A DNA stretch of 64,000 nt from Onthophagus taurus. Its lineage: Eukaryota > Arthropoda > Insecta > Coleoptera > Scarabaeidae. Each line of letters starts with the position of its first letter. The first letter of the stretch is position 1. A program made the position numbers and the translations under genes. Below, piece by piece: positions 10,368 through 21,000 of this stretch. The stretch lies in the NCBI RefSeq assembly GCF_036711975.1, contig NC_091972.1, forward strand, positions 8,623,001 to 8,687,000, written 5' to 3'. The notes beneath the pieces were generated by a model, which was not told the origin of the DNA, ran no database searches, and was given only the letters and a program-made list of their open reading frames with translations.

Positions 10368-12591
10368 ATGGTTAAATTAGATGATATATTTAATTCTTTT
10401 TCTAAAATAATTGAACAACCGGAAGATTTTTTAAGGTAACCTTTTTTTGTAGCAATAAATTTAATTAATTAATATCATAATCTAAAAAAATGTAGCCCGG
10501 AAGATCACCACACGGAATTGATTAAACGTTTATTAAAAACTACTTATGATTTTACAAAAGAGGAAGAGATAAAGCAACGTAAAATATCAGCTTTACCTGA
10601 ATTAATTGTGGATGATTTCGATGTCGAACAAATATGGCAACAACAAGAATTACAAAATGAAGGGTATTTAAGCAAGACATTAATTGATGTTAGTAAATTT
10701 GTTGTTAATAAGAACAGTTTAATGTTTGATGAACTAAAAAATGAAGAAACGAATGATGTTGATGAATCTTGTTCTGAGAAAGAAGAGGAAGCGGATGTAA
10801 ATGAATCTGATAAAGAAGAACCGGATGATAATTTGTCAGAAAATGAGGATGATGAAAACTTAAAGGAAGATGATTTTAATAAAAAAAGATATAAAAAATC
10901 AATAGTTGACGACGATTTCTTTAAATTGGGAGAGATGGAGGAGTTTTTAAAAAATGAAGAAAAAAGATTTGAACAAGAAAATGATGAAGGTGATTCAGGA
11001 AACGACACTGAATCTGATGAGGATGATGATAAAATAAATGACAATGAAATCGATTACTTTAAAGCAGATGAAATAGATGATGATGAAGAAGACGAACGGT
11101 TATTAAATCCCAGATTTAAAGACTTTTTTAGAAAACAATATGATCAGAATGAATTTCAAGGAGAAAATGATGAAAATTTTGATGAAAATAATGATGATTT
11201 TGACGAAAATAATGAAAATCAGAATGACTTTGATGAAAATAATGAAAATCAGAATGATTTTGATAAAAATAATGAAAATCAGAATGATTTTGATGAAAAT
11301 AATGAAAATCAGAATGATTTTGATGAAAATAATGAAAATCAGAATGATTTTGATGTTGAAAATGCTGAAAATAAAAATCTTAAATCAACTTTTGAATTAA
11401 GAGAAGAACGTTTAAAAAATAAAACCAATGTAATTGAAGAAATTGCCCTTTCAAAGAAACCTTGGCCTATGTTAGGTGAAATAGCTGCTGAAAATCGACC
11501 AATTAATTCACTTCTTGAAGAAGTTGTTGAATTTGATGTTGGAACAAGACCAGCTCCTGTTATAACAGAAAAAACTTCTTTGCAATTAGATGATATTATT
11601 AAACAAAGAATAAAAGATAAAGCTTTCGATAGTGTTGAAAGAAAAGAAAAATTAGCTGAAACTCCATTTGAATACAAAAAGAAATTAATTTTGGATCAAG
11701 AAAAAAGTAAAGAATCATTAGCTCAAATTTATGAAAAAGAATATCTTCAACAGCAAGAATCATTAAATCCAAACAAAGATGATGAAAAGGAAGAGGAAGA
11801 ACCCCAATTGCATAAAGAAGTTAAAACTATGATGGAATCCCTTTTTAAAAAGTTGGATGCTTTATCTAATTATCATTTTACACCAAAACCTGCCGTTCCA
11901 GAATTAAAAATTGTTAATAATTTACCAGCTATTAATATGGAGGAGGTTGCGCCAACGGCAACGAGTGATGCAAAACTTTTAGCGCCAGAAGAAGTTAAAA
12001 ATCGAATTAAAGGTGATATTATTGGGAAAAATGAGCGAAGTGATACCGATAAAAATAGAGAAAGGAGAAAGAAAAAGCGTAAACAACAAGTCCATGCTTT
12101 ACGTAAAGAGAAAAAAGAGGCGTTAATTAATAAACTTAATCCAGGATTAGGAAATAAATATAGCAAAGAAAAAGCTAAGAAACAATTAGAGAAAATTGTT
12201 AAAGATAAAAATGTTGATAAGGTAAGTTACATTTTTAATTTATCAATTTAAGTTTAATTGGATTATAATAAATTTATTGACCTATGAATGAAAGTTTGAT
12301 AGTGAAGTAGATAATTGTCAATTATTTGTTATCAAAACAAGCCACTTGTGTAAACTATATTGTTCATTGATTTTAATCAATAAATTATCGCCGTAAAAGC
12401 TAATTAACAAGGTATTGTTGTATTTATTTCAGATGGACGAATCTTATGGATCAAAATCGGTGAAATCATCAACAGCATTTTTCAACCAATTACAAGATGA
12501 AGTTAAATCCCAAATAAAAAATAAAGTGCAAATGAAGAAAAGAAAAAATTTAAATAACACAGGTTTAAGCGCAAAGAAAATGAAACTTTAA
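10368..12591 (+). CDS. MPHOSPH10: U3 snoRNP protein MPP10
   Basis: Three exons: 10368-10435, 10496-12221 and 12433-12591, about 650 residues. It is part of the Mpp10-Imp3-Imp4 module of the small-subunit processome and acts in the nucleolus on the 5' ETS and 18S pre-rRNA. The N-terminus has the family blocks (PEDFLSPEDHHTEL, and DDFDVEQIWQQQELQNE). Long acidic Glu/Asp/Asn stretches follow. The C-terminal half has the conserved KKPWPMLGEI and PFEYKKKLILDQEKSKESLA. The C-terminus is very basic (RRKKKRKQQ). A 30-bp repeat expands the acidic region. Exon 1 is short and joins in phase 2. The gene is convergent with POLR1E. Confidence 0.95.
11190..11360 (+). repeat. 30-bp coding minisatellite in MPHOSPH10
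   Basis: Five to six copies of a 30-base unit encode the decapeptide NENQNDFDEN, nearly identical at DNA level, with one copy having Lys for Glu. The near identity suggests recent expansion or homogenisation and that copy number varies between individuals. Confidence 0.85.
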
Positions 12592-12608
12592 AAATAATCC
12601 TTTATAAT

Positions 12609-12636
12609 TTTATTGCAAAATTAAATTGATAATAAA
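12609..12636. terminator. Crossed poly(A) signals of MPHOSPH10 and POLR1E
   Basis: Between the two stops (12591 plus, 12646 minus) lie a plus-strand AATAAA at 12631-12636 and a minus-strand AATAAA at 12609-12614. Each is past the middle of the gap as seen from its own gene. Cleavage 10-30 bases beyond either signal would fall in or beside the other gene's coding end. Confidence 0.6.
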
Positions 12637-12645
12637 AATCTTATT

Positions 12646-14070
12646 TTATCGTTTTCTTTTTTTATTCATTGCTTGATGACTTGGTGGTGTTGGTAGAGGC
12701 AATTTTAATGTTACCACTGTTTTATCTTTTATAAGAGGCGTAAAAGACAATATTTTACATAATTCCTGCAGCTTTTTAATACCTTGCTTTAAATCTTTTG
12801 AGAGGAGTTCTATACTCATTGTGTAATCACATCCAATTATACCCAATACTAAAATGTAGCAAAGACATTTATCTCGCATTGATAATGGTCTCATTCTAAA
12901 AATAAAAAATTACAGAATAAAGATTAAAAATTATATATTATAACTTACTTTCCGGTTGAAGTTGAAATAGAGAACTGTTTAAAAATGTGTTCACTTAATA
13001 TTTGAGAATATTCACATGGTTGATATTTTCTAACTGCAATGCATTTAGCTGGTAATTTTATGTATTTTATAAGATATTCAATATACAAGAATATTTCAGC
13101 TTTTAATATATCCTGTTGAGTCAAAGAACTTTTTTGTAGCTTTAAAAGTTCTCTTTTTACAAACTCTGATGTCACTCTAATCAAAATAAAAACAAAAAAT
13201 TATGTTTTTGTTGAAAATTTAACACCAATAATAAATACATCATACTTTAACTCATCATTTTCTTCGTTTAATAATGAATTTACTTCTTCTTCTAATTCTG
13301 ATAAAACATTTAATGGAACCAAAGATTCTAATGGATAAACATCTTTTACATTTTCTGCATCTCTATTAATAGGAGGTTTATAACTAGTTTCCAAATTTTC
13401 AGGATTATGTGGTGCTAAATCAGCTTCATCAATATGAGTCTCTAAAAAGTAAAATTTAATAATTAAACAAAGATTGATTAAATTAAAGTTACCATCAACA
13501 ACTTGTTCGAATTGTTCTTTCATAGTTTGAACATCCAATTGCATTCTTTCGCTTTGCTCTCGAAACTTTCTTTGCTTTTTAGATCCAAATTTCTTGATTA
13601 AATCACTGACTGTACTTTTATTAGCCTCAGTATCATTAACATCCGGAGATAATTTATTTTTATTTAGAGAAAAATCAAATGTAACTTTGTCAACGGCTAT
13701 AAATTTGCACTAAAATATCCTTTTTTAAAAATATATCAATAAAAATTGGTATTTATTTACTGTTCCCTTCTTTTTGTTACATATCACTATAAAATTATTA
13801 TAGGAATCTTCATCTCGATTTATTACCGCATTATAAAAACCTCTATCAGAAGTAATAATTGCATTTGTATTATTTGTGATGTTATCTTTAAATAGGCCAC
13901 AGGACAATTTGTCTTCCGTACTTGGTTGTATAATTCCATTTTGGAAATTACCTAAAATTAAAGAAACTTTGTTATATACATGTTAATTAAATTTAGAATG
14001 AATATTTACCGATTATTGGTCTCAAAGAAGATTCATCATAAACTATTTTTTTTATTCTAGCACTATTCAT
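12646..14070 (-). CDS. POLR1E: RNA polymerase I subunit RPA49 (PAF53)
   Basis: Six exons: 14070-14010, 13951-13761, 13709-13493, 13441-13246, 13176-12949 and 12895-12646, all joining in phase to about 380 residues. It is the A49 half of the A49/A34.5 heterodimer that helps Pol I initiate and elongate. The N-terminal dimerisation part is weak but has the family's FGSKKQRKFREQSERMQLD block. The middle has ENVKDVYPLESLVP, and the tandem winged-helix C-terminus has MRPLSMRDKCLCYILVLG and ends in a basic tail. Length is a little below the human protein (about 420). Exon-intron borders were chosen for phase continuity. Confidence 0.9.
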
Positions 14071-15259
14071 ATCAAAATCATTAAGTTTTAATTTACAAAT
14101 AAGAATTTTGAATCTTTAAGCGTGTGTTAAAATTTGTAGGTTAATTTTTGTGTTTGACGCCCGTTTGACGTTTATTTTTAGTTATTTTTATTTTATTTTG
14201 TGTAACCGACACGCGTGTTGAAAAAAAGCGCGGCGAGTTCAAAATTAACATTTTTATACTACAGATGATTTATAACCGTGTTTTTGGGGGAAAATTGCTG
14301 ATTTAAAACAAATTTATCTTACTCTTAATCCTGTGGTAATCCGTAGTTCTTACTTAAAAAAAATTACGATAAAGAATCATTCAATTTTATTTTTAGTTAT
14401 TATGAAAGTTTGTAGTTATTTATAAAAAATATACGATTGATATTAATCTTTAATTGAAAATTGGAAGAATCTTATACAAATAAATAATTTAAGATTGAAA
14501 TTTGTTTAAGCCGTAATTTTCAGCCTATTTTCCTCATCAATTGTGATCGGAAAATATTGGAAAAGATTATCGTGAATGGAATGGAGTGGCAGCTGGAGAA
14601 TGAGACGGTTTTTAATGTTTCCATGAGGAACATGGGCTTGATGGCCTATATCAGTTATGGGGAGTCTCTTTCAGTGCTCTTTAGTGCTTTCCAGGCGTGT
14701 TGCCTTCCATCGTCTCAATGCCAAAGGGTAGCCTGTTTAAGAAAGTAGGTGTGATGTAGTCTGTGCGAACTTCAACGAGGGGTTTTTAATGAACAGCCTC
14801 ACTTCAGAGGGCCCAGAATTCGCTCCGAACTCTTCTTCAACCCAAGTCCTAAGACAACCCTCCAGGATTCTGAAGTATAGCTTTGCAATGATATTAATGA
14901 GGCAAATTACCCTGTAGTTAGCAATATATTGGTTCAAACACCAAATTTTCCTAGATACGAAGAATAAGAAGAAAATGACATATCACTTCATTAAAAAAGA
15001 AAGGTTGTTATATTTAAAATATCAAAAATTTTCAGTGTTCTTCAATTTCTTTATTTATTTTTATAAAAATGCAAAACGATCGATTTCGTTTGAATTTATT
15101 TATAGATATATCATAAATGTATTATCTTAATTGAGTAATAATTAAAAAAAATCGAGGTTAAATTGTAAGGGTCGGCCTTACAATTTCACAACTTATTCCG
15201 AGCTAAAAAGGAGTTGTGAAAGCGAAAAATAAAATAAATTAAAAAATGTGTACAAATTT
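14071..15259. other. Intergenic with a LINE remnant
   Basis: Upstream of POLR1E and downstream of the four-TM gene. It contains the LINE fragment at 14557-14940. A short string at 14273-14300 (AACCGTGTTTTTGGGGGAAA) recurs near the right edge of the window. Nothing else recognised. Confidence 0.55.
14557..14940 (-). mobile_element. LINE reverse-transcriptase fragment
   Basis: On the minus strand at 14937-14737 the translation has NYRVICLINIIAKLYFRILE, RT block 2 of non-LTR elements, then WVEEEFGANSGPSEVRLF (the usual E-x-Q-x-G-F-R block, altered). Further RT-like sequence may go on to 14557 in other frames. Flanks look unique, so this is an old, truncated copy of an R1/Jockey-like LINE; the clade is a guess. 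Confidence 0.65.
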
Positions 15260-17166
15260 TTAAATGTGTACAGATGGTCTTGCATCTATCATGTAAGTTT
15301 TTCGTCGTTCGGGCAGAGGTTCAGGTGGTACATAATTATCTCCTTTGTAACGATAAAACATGAACATTGTAGCAGCACTAATTAATAATAAAACATTACC
15401 AGTTATACCAAAACCCTACAAAATAAGATTATCATAACGTTTTCTTACAACAAAGATATTTTTTTATATTACAGTAAAACCTCGATATAATGGTTCTCAT
15501 TAGAACGGATTTAGGATGTAACGAACAAAATATTTATATATATTTAAATATGGTTATGGGGAATAACCCAATATAGAACTAACAGTAGAACTAACACTAG
15601 AGCTAGAACTAGAAATATTCGAGTTTAGCCGTACGTCTCTTAGGCGGGGTTTTCATTAGCAGAATTAGTGGTAAAGTATATTGGGTAAGTACTAACTTTC
15701 TTGTGAACTCGCCTAATGAAAACGTAAGTGGTATAGCACCGTGGTAAAGTTACTCCATCGTGTACAGAAACGGCTTCTTCATCTCATTTTTTTACGTCAT
15801 CTTTAGCACAGTCAACGTATACAAGTCCATCGTTAAATCAGTCAATTCCTCATGAATATGAGAACATATCAGACACTTCATCATTCTACGAGAGCCTATG
15901 CCTGTTTCTTATCCAGTTTCTGCACCATTTTTTCTTGGTTTTATTTTGTTCTTTCTAAACAGCTACAGTTACTTTTTCAATCAAGAGTTGTAACAAATTT
16001 TAGCCTTTATACATTGGTCTCTAACACTTTTGCCCTTAGATGCATCAGTAGAGAAATATTTGAAAATATGAAAATTGGAAGAATTCGTAGTTTCACAATT
16101 GGTTAATGAAAAAAAAGTATTCCAAGCATGATACAGAAAAACTGTTAGAACAAAAGTTGTAGCAAATTTTATCGTTTACACATTGCTTTCAAACAGTTTT
16201 GCTCTCAGATGCATCAATAGAAAGTTTAAACCCGAAACTTTTGCCGTGAGTCTAAACCAGAATGTTTCTAGTTCAAGGTGGAGTGTTAGTTGTAGTTCGA
16301 GTAGTTAGACTTTTGACTATAACGGACACTCCCTTCCCCATATAAATCCCCGTATTAATCCATTATACCGAGGTTTTACTGTATTTTTTATTTGTATATT
16401 TTACGAATACTCACTAATGGAAAATATTTTGTACTATTGTTCGACGTAGTTGGAGATTTAGCGATAACGACGCAAATAATACCAATTATCGGCAAAAATA
16501 TATTTAATACGATGTCCTACACGAGAAAGATAGATACAATCAATTTATAATAATTAAATTAATTAACTTAATAGGTTATTAAAAGGTAATATTGTTTATA
16601 AATATTTAAAAATGATTATTATTAAAAGATTTAATTTAATTTCAAGAGGAGTAGGATAACATTTACAGTGTTATACACCTCGATTCAAAGTCCACATTTC
16701 CAGATATTTTATAAATTTAACATCACTATCTTAATTGAAACGGGAAACACTTTGATGTTTTTATTATATATCATATTTCTTCGTATTACACAAAATTTCA
16801 TGATATAAATATAATATATAAATAGAAATGAAATAAATATGATTAAAAACTTACAATTTGTAAATACATCCATGGTTTTTGTCTTGCATGGCCCAACGTA
16901 AATATCATATACAGGATGAACGACGAAAAAAATATTACAATATTTGCGACTGAGTATACGAAAACTTTTACTTCAATTTCCGGTTGTAAAGATATATAAA
17001 ATGTTACACCAGCAAAAATAAAAACCTTTAAAAAATTGTAAAGATTAATAATAATTAATTAATTGTTTTTGAAACTTACCAATCCTAAAACTTTAATAAT
17101 TCCTGATGGGTAAAATATGAATTTTCCCGGTTTTAACTTATTTCGAATGAGTTCATCCTGCGTCAT
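15260..17166 (-). CDS. Small four-membrane-segment protein (MARVEL/tetraspan-like)
   Basis: Four exons: 17166-17080, 17025-16855, 16516-16415 and 15415-15260, in phase, 171 residues. I cannot name the family. Four hydrophobic segments lie at about 20-40, 48-70, 87-106 and 121-141. The N-terminus is short and basic (MTQDELIRNKLKPGKF). The third-to-fourth segment loop has SPTTSNNSTKYFP with possible N-glycosylation sites, and the cytosolic tail has VPPEPLPERRKTYMIDARPS. Both ends are predicted cytosolic, as in MARVEL proteins and the insect septate-junction tetraspans (Pasiflora type). That is topology-based inference only. The last intron carries a pogo-type element. Confidence 0.75.
15472..16381. 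mobile_element. Non-autonomous pogo/Tigger-type element, copy 1
   Basis: 910 bp, flanked by TA target duplications at 15470-15471 and 16382-16383. Terminal inverted repeats read CAGTAAAACCTCGATATAA at the left and the inverse of CAGTAAAACCTCGGTATAA at the right. CTAG-rich subterminal repeats of the AGAACTAACACTAG type occur at 15587-15630, with related strings near the right end. No transposase found. It sits in the last intron of the four-TM gene. Confidence 0.85.
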
Positions 17167-18041
17167 GGTAACGATTAACGCTCACATTTAGATCTGTAAT
17201 TGCAACGGTGTATGCGACAGGTTGTTTTATTATCCGATTTGTAAAGTATTCATTATTTTTTTTCAAATAACTTCACGTCATTTTTCGAGCGGAACCTTTT
17301 AATTTTCTCATTAACGTGTACTTATAGATTAGATTAAAGATTAAATGTTTTTTTCAAAGTCAACTACCGAATTACGTTCTAAAAAAAGATGTGTTATTGA
17401 TACAATATTTATTTTCTCTTAAATAAAAATTGGTGTATGCAATTAAAATTAAAATTTATAAAAATGTATGCAACCAAATATAGATACAGTAATAGGTACC
17501 AAGTTCTGGCATTTCACTATGTTTTTAATAGTTATATTATCTTCGACATCTTATTATTTTTTTGTCAACTTGATAATTTATTGGGGCACGATCCATCATG
17601 TAGATTCGAATGACGCGTTTTCTGGATCTTATGATTCTGTCACATTTAACATGACTCCACGGACTTTGATTATCTTTGCAATTATTTGTAGATACGCTAT
17701 GAGGAGAAAAAAGTTGTTGAACCAAAAGGTATTTGGGAAAATCACTGAGGCGGTTAAAAGCTGAACATCAACATCGCAATGTGGACCATATTGGTATATT
17801 CAGGATAAATTCCTAAATTAAGAAGAGGCCATGTTATGATTAAAAAGAAATTGCCACAAAAATTATTTATTGTACTAATATTTATATCTTTCTTAATTTT
17901 ATTGAACATTTTATAAATCTTTTTATACAAAAATAAATATTTACTAAACATTTATTAAAAAAACTAGATACAAAAAAAAATGTTAATGAGAAGGGCGCCA
18001 AACAGGGGCCTATACATAAAAATAAATTCCTTATCTAATTT
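17167..18041. other. Intergenic, one unexplained open frame
   Basis: Between the four-TM gene start and the CENP-C stop. A 98-codon plus-strand frame at 17468-17764 has one strong hydrophobic segment but no homology I recognise. On the minus strand at 17951-17754 the stretch around FLIITWPLL faintly recalls an odorant receptor N-terminus. Neither is supported as a gene. Confidence 0.4.
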
Positions 18042-21000
18042 TTAAACGACTGTCAGAAGATTTGCTTCTCTAGTTTGGTATTGACAGTAATACAATTCCA
18101 GCATCTCATTAGGGTCATCATTTGCTATTGAATAGGTGCTTCCTACCGGAATTAATGCATAGTCATCCTTTTCCAGAATGCGCTGATCATTATCATTTAT
18201 TTGAATCTTACACCTTCCTCTTAATACCACAAGGTGCTGAAACATTAATTTATTAAACAATGATGACATCAAATGTAATGTTATTTAGAAACAAAAGTTA
18301 CCATGTAACAATTATCTAAAGTCCTTTTCGATTTCTTGCTTCCACATATTTTGAGGCGTCCAGCTGTACTGGAATCATATGACAAAGGTAAAGTTTCATA
18401 TACCCCGCTTTCTTGTAAAGCGATGTATTCTTGACCACGTTTAAAATATTCTACCAATTGAAAAGAAAAAAAAAATAACGAAATAAGACGGGTACATAAA
18501 AATTAACCCTTTCAATACTAATGTAAGGTTCATATTACACAATTTCGTGTAGAAATGATTTAGAATGTTTTGTGAGGTGAATAAAAATGTAAAAAATAAA
18601 AGAAAACAATACAGATTATACAATCAAGCGAAATCCAAACTAGAAAAATGTTAGCTAGTAAAGAAATATGTTTTATCTAGAAAAAAAGGCTATAAATGCA
18701 ACATAAGCACGCCTCATAAAGTTCAAAGTATAGAATTTCAACTACTGTTATTAATGGTAAAGGGGAATCACTTAATTGCATTTATGTATTGAAAAGTCAG
18801 GTGGCTTAACTTATTTCTGTAGTGATAGGATTAATAGATTCCCAATAAAAAAAAAATGATTAATCAATAAATAAGAATACCTCGATATAACGAAATAATA
18901 CAAAAAATTTTTAATTTACGCTTTAAACTGTTTGAATGAATAATTTTAATGCATACAAATTTATATTTATACCCAGGATTGTAGAATCTAAGAGGATTGC
19001 TTTATCCTGGGAATAAGTACACAGCTTGAAGGCCCGTTCGTGACGTCACGCATAGGTAAGCGACTACTATTTCACACTTTGCATTAACAAATGCTTAATT
19101 TATTCTATTCGTGTTTTGTAATGCTGTTAGTTTGAGACTTAAGGTTCATAATGTAAATTAAAGATCTTGATTGAGTTTAGATATACCATAATCTAACACT
19201 GAATAACAACTAAAACTAGAACTAACACTAGACCTGGAACTAGAAATATTCGGGTTTAGTCGTCTTAAGAGACGTATGGCTAAATCCGAATGTTTCTAAT
19301 TCTAGGAGTAGTGCTAGATCCATTTTTAGTTCAATAAAAATATACAATTTAGCGCTGAATAACGGTTAAAAATAGAACTACCGTCGTTGATTTATACATT
19401 GTATAGACTACTGCCCCCAGTTTATTTAATTAACCCTGAGTTTATCTACAAATATAGAATAGAACAACTTGTGGAATAACCCGAGTTGGATTCTATCTAC
19501 AGTGTGTTAATTAATCATCATTAGTATGCAACCAATATTACAGTATTGGTATTGCAATACGCGATTTGCGTATTTGGTTGCATACTTGCAATGATGACGT
19601 CGGGTACGATAATTAATTAACACAGTGTATGTATTAAATAGATAATATTAGTAGTATGATTTAAAAATATTGTCTATGTTATATCTGAACTCCATTATAT
19701 CGAGGTTTTACTGTTTTATTTACCAAGTGCTTCAACATTATTGAAATCATCATTTTCAACAATGTGATCATCTTTAGTGATTTCATCACAAGAAAGTTTT
19801 CTTTTTTCATTTTTTTTACAACTACTATTTTCTTGTAAAACGTTATTATTTTCTTGGTTATTTTTTTTCCTCATTTTACCGCTACTTTTGTTCGTGTCAA
19901 CAATGATTTCTGGTATTGGTAATATTTCTTCTTCTATTACTTTAAGGTTAGATAAAACTGATTTTTTATTAGATGATTTTGAAGTTTTCTTTTCCCTGTT
20001 CGTTTTTGATCCACTTGGACCAGGTTGTTCTGGAGCTCTTAAAACACCGGATGATGATGGTTTGTCATTTTCTAAATTGCTAAGTTCTGATTTATTTCTC
20101 CTATTTCCTCTCATAAAGTTTTCAGCTTCCTTTACATTTTTCGGAATAATTATATTTATAGACTTGTCGGCTAAAAAACAACAATTACAATTGATAATTC
20201 CCAATTGGTAATGACATTTTGATAAAGGAAATAATAAAATTGTATTTACCAAAGCCACGGATAGATTTTGAATCCATCATATAATAACATAATGGAAATT
20301 TTGTTTGGGTCCGTTGACGACCAGATCTTCTCACTAAAACAAAATTACTTTTTGTGTAAATCATTTATTAACTTAAAATAAAAAAAAGACCTACATGTTG
20401 AATTATTTTCACCAGTAGTATTTTCGCTATTTTCAATGTTAGATTCTTTCTGCTTCTTTGACCTGGTACTTCTTTTTGGTAGCACTTTTGGTTTAGTAAA
20501 ATTAAATTCAGAGCTTGCTTGTTGACTTTGAATAAGATTTTCAATGTCACTACTTTTTTCAATCGAAACATAAGGAGTTGTTTTCTGATTATCATTGGAA
20601 ACACATACACTTTCTACGTCAATTGAACTCAAATATACCTCTGATGGTAATAATGAAACTCCCGGTGTTATGTTGTCCTTTTTTGACACTGTCTGTAAAG
20701 TGGATTGAAATTTACTATCTTTGTTTGTTTGAATTTTCAACTTATTACTCTTTGATGTTGAATTTTCTTTCAAAACACTACTCAAAGATTCTTTATGTAA
20801 ATCATCACATTTATTATTTTGTAAAGTTTCACAATTATTTAATTTATTGCTTCTTGTTGATTTTCGTAAAGGTGTATTTTCTTTTTCAGTATGCTTAAAT
20901 GTGTCTTCATTATTCACAATAGAGTTAATATCAACATTTGAGATTTTGGATGTGTTCTTTTTCGAATTTGAAACAGTTAAGTCACTTTCACTTCCTGATA

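Noticed and set aside
10544-12166. Ser-rich minus-strand frames opposite MPHOSPH10
   Set aside because: Antisense shadows of the acidic coding exon; the repeated Ser/Leu runs are complements of Glu/Asp/Lys codons.
17468-17764. 98-codon plus-strand frame with a membrane segment
   Set aside because: No family resemblance, no splice partners and no start context; AT-rich hydrophobic frames like this arise by chance.
19716-20258. Separate small gene 180 codons long next to CENP-C
   Set aside because: Its coding part joins in phase to the CENP-C motif exon and to the cupin exons. The apparent Met start lies in the intron.
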